Shown here: piece after piece, positions 9,085 to 17,770 of the stretch
Position numbering within the stretch: position 1 is the stretch's first letter
Layout: the number at the start of each line of letters is the position of its first letter
Assembly (NCBI GenBank): GCA_041306075.1
Contig: JBFYKH010000072.1
Location: forward strand, 1 to 44,478
DNA: 44,478 nucleotides
From: JAHIYG01 sp041306075
GTDB lineage: Archaea > Altiarchaeota > Altiarchaeia > IMC4 > SCGC-AAA252-I15
Reading direction: 5' to 3'
Translations under genes and position numbers: made by a program
Notes under the pieces: generated by a model
Databases searched by the model: none
Seen by the model: only the letters and a program-made list of their open reading frames with translations
What the model was told of the DNA's origin: nothing

Positions 9085-11640
9085 ATGAAAAAAGGGCTTT
9101 TCTACACGATAGGGGTCGTCCTCCTCGCGATACCCCTGATAATGCTCGTGGCGTACTACTACACGGTCTCCCAGACAAAGACTGAGGACACAATATCCAA
9201 GGTCAGGTGCGACGAGCTCCACTACTTCGTGGAGGACGTGCGGATAGACATGGAGCGCGCCCTCGTGATATTCGGCCGCAGGGCGGCCATATACTCCATC
9301 AACGAGGTCGTCGACAGCGGCAGGCCCCTGGACGGCTACGTGTTCAACTGCACGTCCGGGTGCCCCGTCGACTGCGGGAGCTTCGTATTCGAGGAGAACG
9401 GCTCCGAGGCGGCGATGGCCGAGCTTGTGATGTGCGGAACCCTCCACGGCTCTAACGTCTCGTACATGACGAACCACACCCTGAACCAGTGGATAGGCCG
9501 CATCGTCGACCACGGGAGTGTCAGGCACTTCAACCTGACCTTGACAATCAACGACATCCTCATCCTGCCGCGCGACGCATGGACGTTCGCGAGCATATCG
9601 AACAGCACTTTCGCGGTCTCGGACGAGTCCGGCACGTGCTATTACCTCGGGGAAGGCATAATGACGTCCTCGGAGACGTCCATCATCGGCCTCGAGGACC
9701 CGCTCTATCCGCTCTACACGGACGCGTACACGGCCAAGTTCATCGAGAACTGCTCGACCGTCATCAACAATGAGCTGACGTCAGGCTGCAGCGCGGCGTC
9801 CGAGGACCCGGGGACGGGCCACTCCACCGGCAACGTCGTCTTCGACTCGGACCTTGCGAACCCCTCGGACTACTGCCTCAACACGCCCCCCGAGACAATA
9901 AACAACCAGATACTGGTGCTCGACCAGGGGTTCGGCAGCTGCAACCAGTACGACCCAGTATGCTTCAACGCCAGCCACCCGAACCACTTCGGCGGAATCC
10001 TCGACTACGGCCCCAACAACCCGAACAGTTTCGTCAAAAAATGCAACGTCACGATACCATGGCTCAGGGACACGGGGGACATAGACGACGACCCCCCGAG
10101 GAGCCCGCCGAGGAGGGTGCCGGAATGCGGCATGTCCGACATCGCCGACGGCATGTGCGTGCTCCTTAGGAACGACGAGACCTGCGGCGTGCACTCTATC
10201 CTAATCGGCCGCTCGTCCGCCTCCATCAACACCACATGCTACCAGGTGAGCAACGCCAGCCTCTACCCGGGCGGCTTCGACGGCCCGAGCTTCTTCGACA
10301 GGCTCGACGGGAATCTTCGACTGAGTGGCAAGTACCTGAACCAGAGCCTGGAATACTTCAACGTAACCCACATCGGCATAGAGACCCTCGTGAGCCCATA
10401 CGAGCTGAACTGGTCCGGCGTGGACGTCAACACCAACGTCTCCTGGGTGGACTACCTGTACTGGAACAGCACCCTCGGATGCAACGCGCAGGGAATCTGC
10501 GGCCTTGAGGCGTATATGTTCCGCCTGGACGACGCGCACGCCAGGGTATACGGCGTCGACACCGAATGCGTGAACGCGACCGGCTGCCATGCCCGCCTGG
10601 AGGTGTGCGTCGACGCGCTGGACCAGGACAACGACACGAGCCCGGACTGGCTGGACTACGACTGCATCGGCTACTTCGGCGGCTGCGGCGAAATCCGCTC
10701 CTGCGACCCGTCGGAGACGAACAATTGCGCGGTCTGCGACCCGGCCCAGGTCGTAGCCGAGAATTCGACGAGCGTCTGCGCGCACTACGGGTACAACCTG
10801 ACGGAATGGCACTTCTACAACGTCCCGGTGACGACGACCGGCAACCTGACAATCACGTTCAACGGCACGAGCGGGGCGTCCGGGGACTCCATGACAGATC
10901 TCAACCTGTACAACTATTCGGCGAGCGGATGCGGCGGCACCGTGCGCCGCTGGCCGAACATAGAGGGGGACTTCCAGGCGACGCTGTGCGTGCACTCCGG
11001 GGAGAACTACACCCTAGCGCTCGACGTCGACGTATCCTCCTCAGGCTCGAACGGCTCCTACCAGCTGGCGACGTCCGTCGTGCCTGACGCCTCATGCACC
11101 CCCGCCTCGACGACGACCACGACCACGACGACTACCACCACGACGACCACGACCACGGAGCCGCCGTGCGGCTACTTCGACGACATGGAGTCATGCGCCG
11201 GCTGGACTGAAGAGGGGAGGTGGGGTTGCGGCGCCCCCCAGTGGCCGTCCGCGAACTCCGCGCACTCGGGCGCGGCCAGCAGAGCCGACGTCCTCAAGAA
11301 CAACTACAAGGCGGACGTGAACGAGTCCGTGACGAGCCAGCTCATAAGCCTCGAGGACGCGACCGTCGTCCCGAGGCTCTCCTACTGGGTGAAGTACAAC
11401 ATCGAGTACCTGAAGGACCACGGCTACGCGGAAGTGTCGCAGGACGGCGTCGCGTGGACGACACTAGCGACATACTCCAACCCCCCCTCGAACGTCGGCC
11501 AGGACTGGTCTCAGGCGTCCTTCAACCTCGGCGCGTCCTACATCGGAAAGAACCTGACAATCCGGTTCAGGCTTGAGACAGACCATCTAGCCAACTACAA
11601 CGGCCTCTTCATAGACGACGTCAACGTCACCTGCTCTTGA
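9085..11640 (+). CDS. Giant pilin-operon surface protein with poly-Thr linker and C-terminal jelly-roll domain
   Basis: 851 aa. A short KKG leader precedes one hydrophobic helix (residues 5-26), lacking the acidic residue of true prepilins. The large ectodomain holds more than 30 Cys. A region near residues 590-670 resembles a pre-peptidase C-terminal (PPC) beta-domain. A run of 16 Thr codons (11110-11157) then leads to a C-terminal domain of about 155 residues with the pattern DDMES..GW..EG.W, SYWVKYN, VSQDG..W and LFIDDVNV, typical of MAM/immune-inhibitor-type jelly rolls that bind sugars or surfaces. Best read as an adhesin-like tip or accessory protein of the pilus. It follows the previous stop by 1 nt. 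Confidence 0.78.
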   Translation: MKKGLFYTIGVVLLAIPLIMLVAYYYTVSQTKTEDTISKVRCDELHYFVEDVRIDMERALVIFGRRAAIYSINEVVDSGRPLDGYVFNCTSGCPVDCGSFVFEENGSEAAMAELVMCGTLHGSNVSYMTNHTLNQWIGRIVDHGSVRHFNLTLTINDILILPRDAWTFASISNSTFAVSDESGTCYYLGEGIMTSSETSIIGLEDPLYPLYTDAYTAKFIENCSTVINNELTSGCSAASEDPGTGHSTGNVVFDSDLANPSDYCLNTPPETINNQILVLDQGFGSCNQYDPVCFNASHPNHFGGILDYGPNNPNSFVKKCNVTIPWLRDTGDIDDDPPRSPPRRVPECGMSDIADGMCVLLRNDETCGVHSILIGRSSASINTTCYQVSNASLYPGGFDGPSFFDRLDGNLRLSGKYLNQSLEYFNVTHIGIETLVSPYELNWSGVDVNTNVSWVDYLYWNSTLGCNAQGICGLEAYMFRLDDAHARVYGVDTECVNATGCHARLEVCVDALDQDNDTSPDWLDYDCIGYFGGCGEIRSCDPSETNNCAVCDPAQVVAENSTSVCAHYGYNLTEWHFYNVPVTTTGNLTITFNGTSGASGDSMTDLNLYNYSASGCGGTVRRWPNIEGDFQATLCVHSGENYTLALDVDVSSSGSNGSYQLATSVVPDASCTPASTTTTTTTTTTTTTTTTEPPCGYFDDMESCAGWTEEGRWGCGAPQWPSANSAHSGAASRADVLKNNYKADVNESVTSQLISLEDATVVPRLSYWVKYNIEYLKDHGYAEVSQDGVAWTTLATYSNPPSNVGQDWSQASFNLGASYIGKNLTIRFRLETDHLANYNGLFIDDVNVTCS
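11110..11157 (+). repeat. ACN (threonine) codon tract
   Basis: Sixteen consecutive Thr codons using ACG, ACC and one ACT form a low-complexity tract in the giant surface protein. Codon mixing argues for selection on the protein, probably an O-glycosylated spacer, more than simple slippage, although length variation between strains is likely. Confidence 0.9.
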
Positions 11641-11682
11641 ACGGTTTCCCCAAAGCCCACCTGTTTTAACCCCTAAGTGTAA

Positions 11683-11691
11683 TCTATAAAC
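11683..11691 (+). promoter_or_regulatory. TATA-like box of the pilus assembly operon
   Basis: TCTATAAAC centred 22 nt before the ATG at 11709, with T/A-rich sequence upstream (TTTTAAC at 11664-11670). It separates the pilin operon from the assembly genes and fits a leaderless transcript. Confidence 0.55.
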
Positions 11692-11708
11692 TAAGTGGTG
11701 TCCAACGC

Positions 11709-13244
11709 ATGTCAGACGTGAAGGCGAGGCTTCAGGGGGGCGTCCAGGAGAAGAAACGCCAGGGCGCAGAGCGGCTTAAGTCGATACTGGACGAGGTCCG
11801 GAGCAAAGGAGTCGTGTCGGAGGCCGAGCTCCTCCGCTCGACGGGCATGGACAAGCAGCTCCTCGACAGATGCCTCGAATACCTCCGCGAGAACGGGCTC
11901 ATAGAAGTCAAAAAGAAGCTGTTCAAGGACGTCGAGATATCCGTGCCCGGCGGCCGGAACGTCCATGTCCCCGTCAAGGTCGAGGTCAAGGAATCGGCGG
12001 CCTCGCCTCCCTCGGCGGAGGCGCCGCAGGCCAAGCCCGCTGAAGAGGCGGCGGCCAAGGAAGAGCCCGCGCCCGCTGCCGAAGCCGCAAGAGAACAACC
12101 CCCTCCCGAAGTCGCGGATGCCGGGCAGCCACCCGCCGAGCCGGATGCGCCGAAGCCGGCGGAAGCCCGACCCTCCGGGTTGCCGGCAGCCCCCGCGGGG
12201 AAGGTGGTTCCGGAGACGGAGGAGGAGCTCCAGGAGGTCTGCAAGAGCCTCATAACCGACTTCGTCGGCGTCATGAGGCTCCACGGGATGGCGGACGGGG
12301 AATTCTACACGAACGCCCTCATGATAGACAAGGGCGAGATAATAGCGGTCTCGTCCGAGAACCTGGACCAGGCGTCGGTAACGGTCGGGGACGAGGCGTT
12401 CCGGGAGATTCAGGAGCGGTTCCACGGCACGAAAGGCGACCTTGAGATATTCGAGATGTCGGAGGACGACCTCAACCAGTCCCTGGCGTCCAACATCAAC
12501 TACCTGCTCACTTCCCCAACCAAACTGTCAGCCCTAAAACTAAGGATAAGGCGGACGCAGCACGCCGAGGAGCGCGAGAAGAAGGCGCTCCTGTCGGGGC
12601 TGACGAGCATATTCTCGCAGTCCGACCCCCAGGCCAAGGCGGACCGGGAGGCGGAACTGAAGGCGAAGCGAAGGCGGGTCGAGAAGCTCGGCGGCATGGT
12701 GAACCTGCTCGACTTCGCAAGGGGCCTGGAGCTCGACTCCGTGAAGGCCAAGAGGTTCGAGGAGATACGGAAGGCCAAGCAGGCGCTCTCGCAGGCGTTA
12801 TCTGCGGCCGTGGACCCGAGGAAGGCTGCCCGCCTGGAGGAGCTTAAGGCCAAGCGGAAGCTGAAGATAAGCATTCCCGGATTGTCTGGCGCCCCGGCTG
12901 GCGGGGGCCGTGAGTCCGCTGCGCCCGTCCAGGCCGGGGCACCCGTGCCCCAACAGGCTCCGGACAAGGCCCTGGTGTGCGCAGTCCAGTCCGGGAAGAA
13001 GGTCTCGACGGGCATAGACAGGCTCTACGAGCATGTGAAGCGGGAGGGGAAGGTCAAGCTGAACGACGCCCTGGCGTCGAAGCTCGGAATCAACAAGGTC
13101 CAGATAGAGGAGTGGGCGATGATACTCGAGGAGCACAGCCTGCTAGAAGTCAAGTACCCCACCATAGGCGAGCCGGAGATATCGGTCCCGCCTCTTGGCA
13201 AGGACGGGCGGAAGGAGGCGGAAAATGGCGGCAAAAAAAAGTGA
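11709..13244 (+). CDS. Cytoplasmic protein with two winged helices flanking a roadblock-like (DUF2226-like) domain
   Basis: 511 aa, no membrane segment. Residues 20-80 form a winged-helix-like unit ending KDVEISVP; residues 430-495 form a second one ending GEPEISVP, so the ends look like a duplicated module. Between them are an Ala/Pro/Glu-rich linker (95-170), an alpha/beta domain (172-270: LMIDKGEIIAVSSENL, then FHGTKGDLEIFEMSEDDL) that may correspond to archaeal DUF2226 or a roadblock/LC7 fold, and a basic coiled-coil-like stretch (280-385). It immediately precedes, and overlaps by 20 nt, the pilus ATPase gene, which suggests an adaptor or regulator of that motor. DNA binding is possible but unproven. 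Confidence 0.75.
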   Translation: MSDVKARLQGGVQEKKRQGAERLKSILDEVRSKGVVSEAELLRSTGMDKQLLDRCLEYLRENGLIEVKKKLFKDVEISVPGGRNVHVPVKVEVKESAASPPSAEAPQAKPAEEAAAKEEPAPAAEAAREQPPPEVADAGQPPAEPDAPKPAEARPSGLPAAPAGKVVPETEEELQEVCKSLITDFVGVMRLHGMADGEFYTNALMIDKGEIIAVSSENLDQASVTVGDEAFREIQERFHGTKGDLEIFEMSEDDLNQSLASNINYLLTSPTKLSALKLRIRRTQHAEEREKKALLSGLTSIFSQSDPQAKADREAELKAKRRRVEKLGGMVNLLDFARGLELDSVKAKRFEEIRKAKQALSQALSAAVDPRKAARLEELKAKRKLKISIPGLSGAPAGGGRESAAPVQAGAPVPQQAPDKALVCAVQSGKKVSTGIDRLYEHVKREGKVKLNDALASKLGINKVQIEEWAMILEEHSLLEVKYPTIGEPEISVPPLGKDGRKEAENGGKKK

Positions 13245-14772
13245 CGATATGACGAGCGGGGAGGTGTTGGACACGTACGAGATTGAACTGGACGGCGTCA
13301 AGATACCCGTCCAGCTAATCCTGAAGGACTTCGTCCCCCACTACAAGCTCGTCCTCCCCGAGCTCGACGTGGCCACCCTCGCCCTCCTCGACGACATGAA
13401 GGACCGGCTGATATCCGGCATCGAGATGAGCACGAGCGAGATACTCGACCCGAAGCTCCTCACGCAGCTTCGGCGGGAGTTCACTGAGAAGGCGGGGGCG
13501 CTCATGGACGAGGAGCTGAAGGGAATCGACCCGGAGGTCAGGAGGCACCTGGTGCTCTCGCTACTGAACGAGCTCCTGGGACTGGACGAGATAGAATACT
13601 TCCTCGCGGACCCTAACCTGGAGGAGATAATCGTGAACTCGGCGTCCGAGCCGGTGAGGGTCTACCACAAGAAGCGCGGCTGGCTCCTCACCAACATCGT
13701 CCCGGAGAGCGAGATGAGGATACAGAACTACGCGAACACGATAGCGCGGCGCGTCGGCCGCGAGGTGACCACCCTCAACCCGCTCCTCGACGCGCACCTG
13801 ATAAGCAAGGACCGGGCGAACGCCATACTCACGCCCATAGCGACGAAGGGCAACACCATAACCATCAGGAAGTTCGCCCGGGACCCGTGGACGTGCACGG
13901 ACTTCATCAACTCCGGGACCGCGACCCCGGAGGTGCTGGCCCTCATATGGCTGATGATGCAGTACGAGATGAACATCCTGATATCGGGCGGCACGGGCAG
14001 CGGCAAGACGAGCTTCCTGAACATCATGATGCCTTTCATACCGCCGAACCACAGGATAATCAGCATAGAGGACACGAGGGAGCTTCAGCTGCCGGACTAT
14101 CTCTACTGGTGCCCGCTCACCACGCGTGAGCCGAACCCGGAGGGGAAGGGGGAGGTCAGCATGCTGGACCTGATAGTGAACGCGCTCAGGATGAGGCCGG
14201 ACAGGATAATCATGGGCGAGATACGTAAGAAGCGGGAGGCGGAGGTCCTGTTCGAGGCCATGCACACCGGCCATAGCGTCTACGGCACTATACACGCGGA
14301 CACGTGCGAGCAGACGATAACGAGGATAACCAATCCGCCGATTGACGTGCCCCACAGCATGCTCGAGGCAGTCCACCTGAACGTCGTGATGTTCAGGGAC
14401 CGCCGGCGCGGCATTAGGCGGATATTCGAGGTCGGGGAGTTCATGCTCGACGAGGACAAGCGGAGGTCCGGCGACGTGAGGTACAAGCCGAACATCATCT
14501 ACCGGTGGGACGCGCGCGACGACAAGATAGTCCCGAACGTCGAGCCGATGAGGCTCTTCACGGAGCTGTACCGGCACACCGGGCTCACCCGCGCGGAGGT
14601 CGTGGACGACATAAACCAGAAGCGGGCCGTCCTCACCTGGCTGGTGGAGCACAAGGTGCGCCAGATAGAGGAGGTCGGGCAGGTGTTCAACAGGTACTAC
14701 CTCGACAGGAAGACGCTGGTGGAGGGTGTGGATGGCAACGTCGACCCGAGGAAGTTCCTGACGGTCGATTGA
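13225..14772 (+). CDS. Type II/IV secretion-family ATPase (TadA/ArlI-like pilus motor)
   Basis: 515 aa. The hexameric motor that drives pilus assembly from the inner face of the membrane. Walker A is GGTGSGKTS at residues 255-263, the Asp box IEDTRELQLP at 281-290, Walker B RPDRIIMGE at 324-332 and the His box GHSVYGTIHAD at 349-359. An N-terminal domain (1-240) contains LEEIIVNSASEPVRVYHKKRG, typical of TadA/ArlI. The ATG at 13225 follows a GGAGG site by 6 nt and is preferred to the TTG at 13195. It lies between the winged-helix protein and the TadC-type genes. The coding frame ends 6 nt before the convergent KaiC-like gene. Confidence 0.95.
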   Translation: MAAKKSDDMTSGEVLDTYEIELDGVKIPVQLILKDFVPHYKLVLPELDVATLALLDDMKDRLISGIEMSTSEILDPKLLTQLRREFTEKAGALMDEELKGIDPEVRRHLVLSLLNELLGLDEIEYFLADPNLEEIIVNSASEPVRVYHKKRGWLLTNIVPESEMRIQNYANTIARRVGREVTTLNPLLDAHLISKDRANAILTPIATKGNTITIRKFARDPWTCTDFINSGTATPEVLALIWLMMQYEMNILISGGTGSGKTSFLNIMMPFIPPNHRIISIEDTRELQLPDYLYWCPLTTREPNPEGKGEVSMLDLIVNALRMRPDRIIMGEIRKKREAEVLFEAMHTGHSVYGTIHADTCEQTITRITNPPIDVPHSMLEAVHLNVVMFRDRRRGIRRIFEVGEFMLDEDKRRSGDVRYKPNIIYRWDARDDKIVPNVEPMRLFTELYRHTGLTRAEVVDDINQKRAVLTWLVEHKVRQIEEVGQVFNRYYLDRKTLVEGVDGNVDPRKFLTVD

Positions 14773-14778
14773 CGGGGC

Positions 14779-15501
14779 TCAGGTCACTATGAGGCCGTGC
14801 TCGTTGAACTCCATGTTGTGGGTGCCGGCGTTTATCTTCGTCTGCCTCATCTTCTCGACTGTGACGGACCTTATCACGTCCTTCCCTATCACGACCTTCC
14901 TGAACTGTATGAGCCCGTCGCAGACGAACTCGCTGACCTCGTCCCTCGTCAGCCTGTTGGGGTCCACCTGCTCGGAGATCAAAAGCGTCGTGACGCCCAT
15001 CGCCTTGATCTTCGCGAGTATGTGGTATATGGTCTGCTTCCTCACCTGGGCGGGGTCGATTGGCGTCTTGGAGTGCAGGTCCAGGGACAGGTCTGAGAGC
15101 TTCACGTGCTCCGGGTCCTCCATCACGTTCGTGTACACGGACACTACGGAGAGGCTGTCTATGACGAGCCGCTTAGCCTTCTTGGCCTCTACCTCGTCGT
15201 TCAGGTAGCTCATGAAGCTCTGTATGTCCTTGTGCTTGATGGAAAGCAGCGAGAACAGCTTCTCGTTGCGTATGCTGCTCCAGCCGAACTGCTCGGCCTG
15301 CCTTATGATGTCCTCCCTGAACTGCTCGAAGCTGACGTAAATCCCCGGCTCGCCCTTCTTCACGCCCTCGTGGATGAACTGGAGGCCGAGTATGGTCTTG
15401 CCGGTTCCGGGGGCGCCGGAGATGAGGATGTTGAAACCCTCCGGTATCCCCCCCTCGGTCAAAGCATCCAAGCCCGCAACGCCAGTGGAAAGCCGCTCCA
15501 T
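14779..15501 (-). CDS. Single-domain KaiC/RadA-like ATPase (ArlH-like)
   Basis: 240 aa from ATG 15501, which has an AGAGGT site 5 nt upstream; an upstream ATG at 15543, touching the previous stop, is an alternative start adding 14 residues. RecA fold with GAPGTGKT at residues 29-36, SFEQ near 58-60 where KaiC has paired glutamates, and Walker B RLVIDSLS. One domain only, as in the archaellum regulator ArlH, which binds the ArlI motor. Here it sits between the motor ATPase and the TadC-type genes, on the opposite strand. A regulatory role in the pilus is an inference from this placement. Confidence 0.88.
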   Translation of the reverse strand: MERLSTGVAGLDALTEGGIPEGFNILISGAPGTGKTILGLQFIHEGVKKGEPGIYVSFEQFREDIIRQAEQFGWSSIRNEKLFSLLSIKHKDIQSFMSYLNDEVEAKKAKRLVIDSLSVVSVYTNVMEDPEHVKLSDLSLDLHSKTPIDPAQVRKQTIYHILAKIKAMGVTTLLISEQVDPNRLTRDEVSEFVCDGLIQFRKVVIGKDVIRSVTVEKMRQTKINAGTHNMEFNEHGLIVT

Positions 15502-15542
15502 GATAACCTCTTGCCATCTTATGGTTAAAAGTGCCCTGTGCA

Positions 15543-15761
15543 TCAGGGCGGGTTGCTGCTCCTCTTATGCCAGGCCCCGTCAACCCTGAGGTACTCTGAC
15601 GGAATAAGCCACCAGAGGTATCTGACGGTCCATGGCAGCCTGGACGCCTCCTCGGCCGTCAACCTGACTGTCGCAGGCCTGGGGCCGTAGGCTATTCCGC
15701 ACTGCGAGCAGACGCCGTCCCTCCCCCTCAACCTCGAACCGCACTTGATGCAGGACGGCAT
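15543..15761 (-). CDS. Small zinc-ribbon protein upstream of KaiC-like gene
   Basis: 72 aa. The N-terminus MPSCIKCGSRLRGRDGVCSQ has a CxxC...CxxC zinc-ribbon; the rest (WTVRYLWWLIPSEYLRVDG) is Trp-rich and may lie on the membrane surface. ATG 15761 follows a GGGTGG stretch; the GTG at 15767 is less likely. A TATA-like TTTTAAA (about 15799-15806) lies upstream. Same strand as the KaiC-like gene and 41 nt before its preferred start, so probably cotranscribed. Function unknown. Confidence 0.7.
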   Translation of the reverse strand: MPSCIKCGSRLRGRDGVCSQCGIAYGPRPATVRLTAEEASRLPWTVRYLWWLIPSEYLRVDGAWHKRSSNPP

Positions 15762-15840
15762 ATCCACCCTCTACTGTACAACACCTACGATGGTGCGTTT
15801 AAAAGTCGGGGGTTGGTCGTCCGGCATAGTGCGGCCTCGT

Positions 15841-15850
15841 CATTTATAAC
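15841..15850 (+). promoter_or_regulatory. TATA-like box of the TadC operon
   Basis: CATTTATAAC is centred 27 nt upstream of ATG 15873, so the two membrane-platform genes appear to have their own leaderless promoter, divergent from the zinc-ribbon/KaiC-like pair. Confidence 0.55.
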
Positions 15851-15872
15851 ATCCAATCGTAATCTCTATCCG

Positions 15873-16772
15873 ATGTCGAAGGTTCGCATACCCCTCCTAG
15901 GCTCGCCTTTTTTCCGGAACACCTCGAAGGCGTTCATCGGCGTCGGCTCCGTGCTGATACACATGTTCCCCTACATGAAGGACGCCGTGGAGCAGTCCGG
16001 CATAAGGGAGGAATACGACATAAACCCAAGGGAATACCTGGCGTTCTGCTTCTTCGTGTCCGCCATGATGTCATCGGGCCTGGCGGCCCTCCTCGCCGCA
16101 GTCCTGTCGTCCGGGGGGGCTAAGGAGCCGCTCCTCGGCGCGGGGCTGGGGTTGGCGGTGGGCGCGGCCATGTTCCTGTACCTCGTAATCTACCCGAAGT
16201 CGATAGTCAACAAGCGCGTCAACCAGATAGAGCGCAACCTGCTGTTCTCCCTGCGGACGCTCCTCATACAGATACGCTCCGGAGTCCCGATATTCAACGC
16301 GATGGCGTCCGTGGCGATGGGCAACTACGGGGCGATAGCCGACGAGTTCAAGCTGGTTGTCGAGAAGGTGAACGCGGGCCGCCCGGTGGTGGATGTCCTC
16401 GAGGAGATGGCGGTCCGCAACCCGAGCCTCTACTTCAGGCGCGCACTCTGGCAGCTCGTTACCAGCCTCAAGAGCGGCAGCGACGTCGGGAAGAACCTCG
16501 AGGACGTGATAAAGTCGCTCTCGAAGGAGCAGCTCGTGGAGATAGGCAGGTACAAGAGCATCCTGAACCCCCTGTCGATGATGTACATGATGGTGGCTGT
16601 CATAGCGCCCTCCCTCGGCATAACGATGCTGATAATACTGTCCTTCTTCCCGGGGATGGAGAAGCTGTCCGACAAGAACATATTCTGGGGGCTCCTCGTC
16701 GGCGTGGTGTTCATGCAGTTCGTCTTCCTGGGCCTGATAAAGTCCAAGAGGCCGAACCTGATAGGTGGGTGA
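15873..16772 (+). CDS. TadC/T2SF-type pilus platform membrane protein 1
   Basis: 299 aa. Type II secretion F domain in the membrane platform that works with the motor ATPase. Hydrophobic segments lie at about residues 55-75, 85-108, 230-255 and 268-288. The cytoplasmic core between them holds the typical NLLFSLRTLLIQIRSGVPIFNAM and VLEEMAVRNPS...LVTSLKSGSDVGKNLE features. ATG 15873 fits the TATA spacing; an upstream in-frame GTG/TTG extension is rejected because it would include the promoter. It is followed 1 nt later by a homologue, so the platform may be a heterodimer. Confidence 0.9.
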   Translation: MSKVRIPLLGSPFFRNTSKAFIGVGSVLIHMFPYMKDAVEQSGIREEYDINPREYLAFCFFVSAMMSSGLAALLAAVLSSGGAKEPLLGAGLGLAVGAAMFLYLVIYPKSIVNKRVNQIERNLLFSLRTLLIQIRSGVPIFNAMASVAMGNYGAIADEFKLVVEKVNAGRPVVDVLEEMAVRNPSLYFRRALWQLVTSLKSGSDVGKNLEDVIKSLSKEQLVEIGRYKSILNPLSMMYMMVAVIAPSLGITMLIILSFFPGMEKLSDKNIFWGLLVGVVFMQFVFLGLIKSKRPNLIGG

Positions 16773-16773
16773 C

Positions 16774-17769
16774 ATGACTTTCATACAGCTTTTGGCGAGG
16801 GTGGTGCCGAAGACGACCCGGGAGAAGTACCAGCGGCTCCTCGCGTGCTCCACCCTCAAGTCGAACCCGGACTCGTTCATCGGCTGGTCCATCACGGCGG
16901 CGATAGTCCTGGCGTTCGCGGCCACGGTCGTGGCCGGAAACTACTACGCGCACCCTCCGCTCGCGGTCTTCCTAGCCTCGACTGTCCTGATACTCTTCGC
17001 CATCCACATATGGCTGACCCTGAACGTCAGCTCCAAGAGCCATCACGTGGAGAACTCGCTGCCGGACGCGCTGCAGCTCATGTCGAGCAACATCAGGGCG
17101 GGCCTGACCACGGACAAGGCTTTCCTCCTCGCCGCAAGGCCGGAGTTCGGGCCCCTGGAGGAGGAGATACGCCGGGTGGGCAAGGAGACGATGGCCGGCC
17201 GGAACCTGACGGACGCCCTCATCAGGATGCCCCTCCACATAAAGTCGGAGGACCTCTCGCGGACGGTGGAGCTCGTCGTCAACAGCATAAAGTCCGGGGG
17301 CCAGCTCGCGGACATACTGGACCAGACGGCGTCCGACCTCCGGGACCAGCAGATAATCCGGAAGGAGATAAGCGCGAGCGTCCTCATGTACGTCCTTTTC
17401 ATATTCATAGCGATAACGATGGGGGCCCCGGCCCTCTTCGCGATGTCGTCGTTCCTGGTGGAGCTCCTGTCCAAGAACATGGCCATGATAGCGAAGGACA
17501 TGCCCAAGGACTTCGGCGAGGGCGGCGGCATGGCGATGCCTATAAAGATGGGCGGCAACATCATAGGCGCGGACTTCATATGGATGTACGCCATCATATC
17601 GATAAGCGTGAGCTGCGTGATGGGGGCGATGATAATGGGGCTCATCCTCAGGGGCGAGGAGAAGGAGGGCTTCAAGTTCATGTTCCCGATGCTCCTGATA
17701 GCGCTCGTCGTCTTCCTCCTGGCGTCCTGGGCCATCAAGTACACGATAGGCGGCATGATGCCCAGCTGA
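16774..17769 (+). CDS. TadC/T2SF-type pilus platform membrane protein 2
   Basis: 331 aa, starting 1 nt after the stop of the first TadC-like gene, with a GGTGG site just upstream of ATG 16774. Predicted membrane segments are near residues 38-80, 205-232, 268-292 and 302-325. The cytoplasmic T2SF core contains LPDALQLMSSNIRAGLTTDKAFLLAARPEFG and VVNSIKSGGQLADILDQ, hallmark TadC features. Tandem TadB/TadC-like pairs are common in archaeal pilus loci. The loop at residues 240-262 is Met- and Gly-rich. Confidence 0.9.
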   Translation: MTFIQLLARVVPKTTREKYQRLLACSTLKSNPDSFIGWSITAAIVLAFAATVVAGNYYAHPPLAVFLASTVLILFAIHIWLTLNVSSKSHHVENSLPDALQLMSSNIRAGLTTDKAFLLAARPEFGPLEEEIRRVGKETMAGRNLTDALIRMPLHIKSEDLSRTVELVVNSIKSGGQLADILDQTASDLRDQQIIRKEISASVLMYVLFIFIAITMGAPALFAMSSFLVELLSKNMAMIAKDMPKDFGEGGGMAMPIKMGGNIIGADFIWMYAIISISVSCVMGAMIMGLILRGEEKEGFKFMFPMLLIALVVFLLASWAIKYTIGGMMPS

Positions 17770-17770
17770 G

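Noticed and set aside
11107..11160. Repetitive ACN tract as a possible CRISPR or satellite repeat
   Set aside because: It is an in-frame poly-Thr linker without spacers.
13561..14652. 363-aa minus-strand frame
   Set aside because: Antisense shadow of the pilus ATPase, with no recognisable domains.
14779..15501. KaiC-like protein as part of a circadian clock
   Set aside because: Only one RecA domain, no KaiA/KaiB, and a pilus context.
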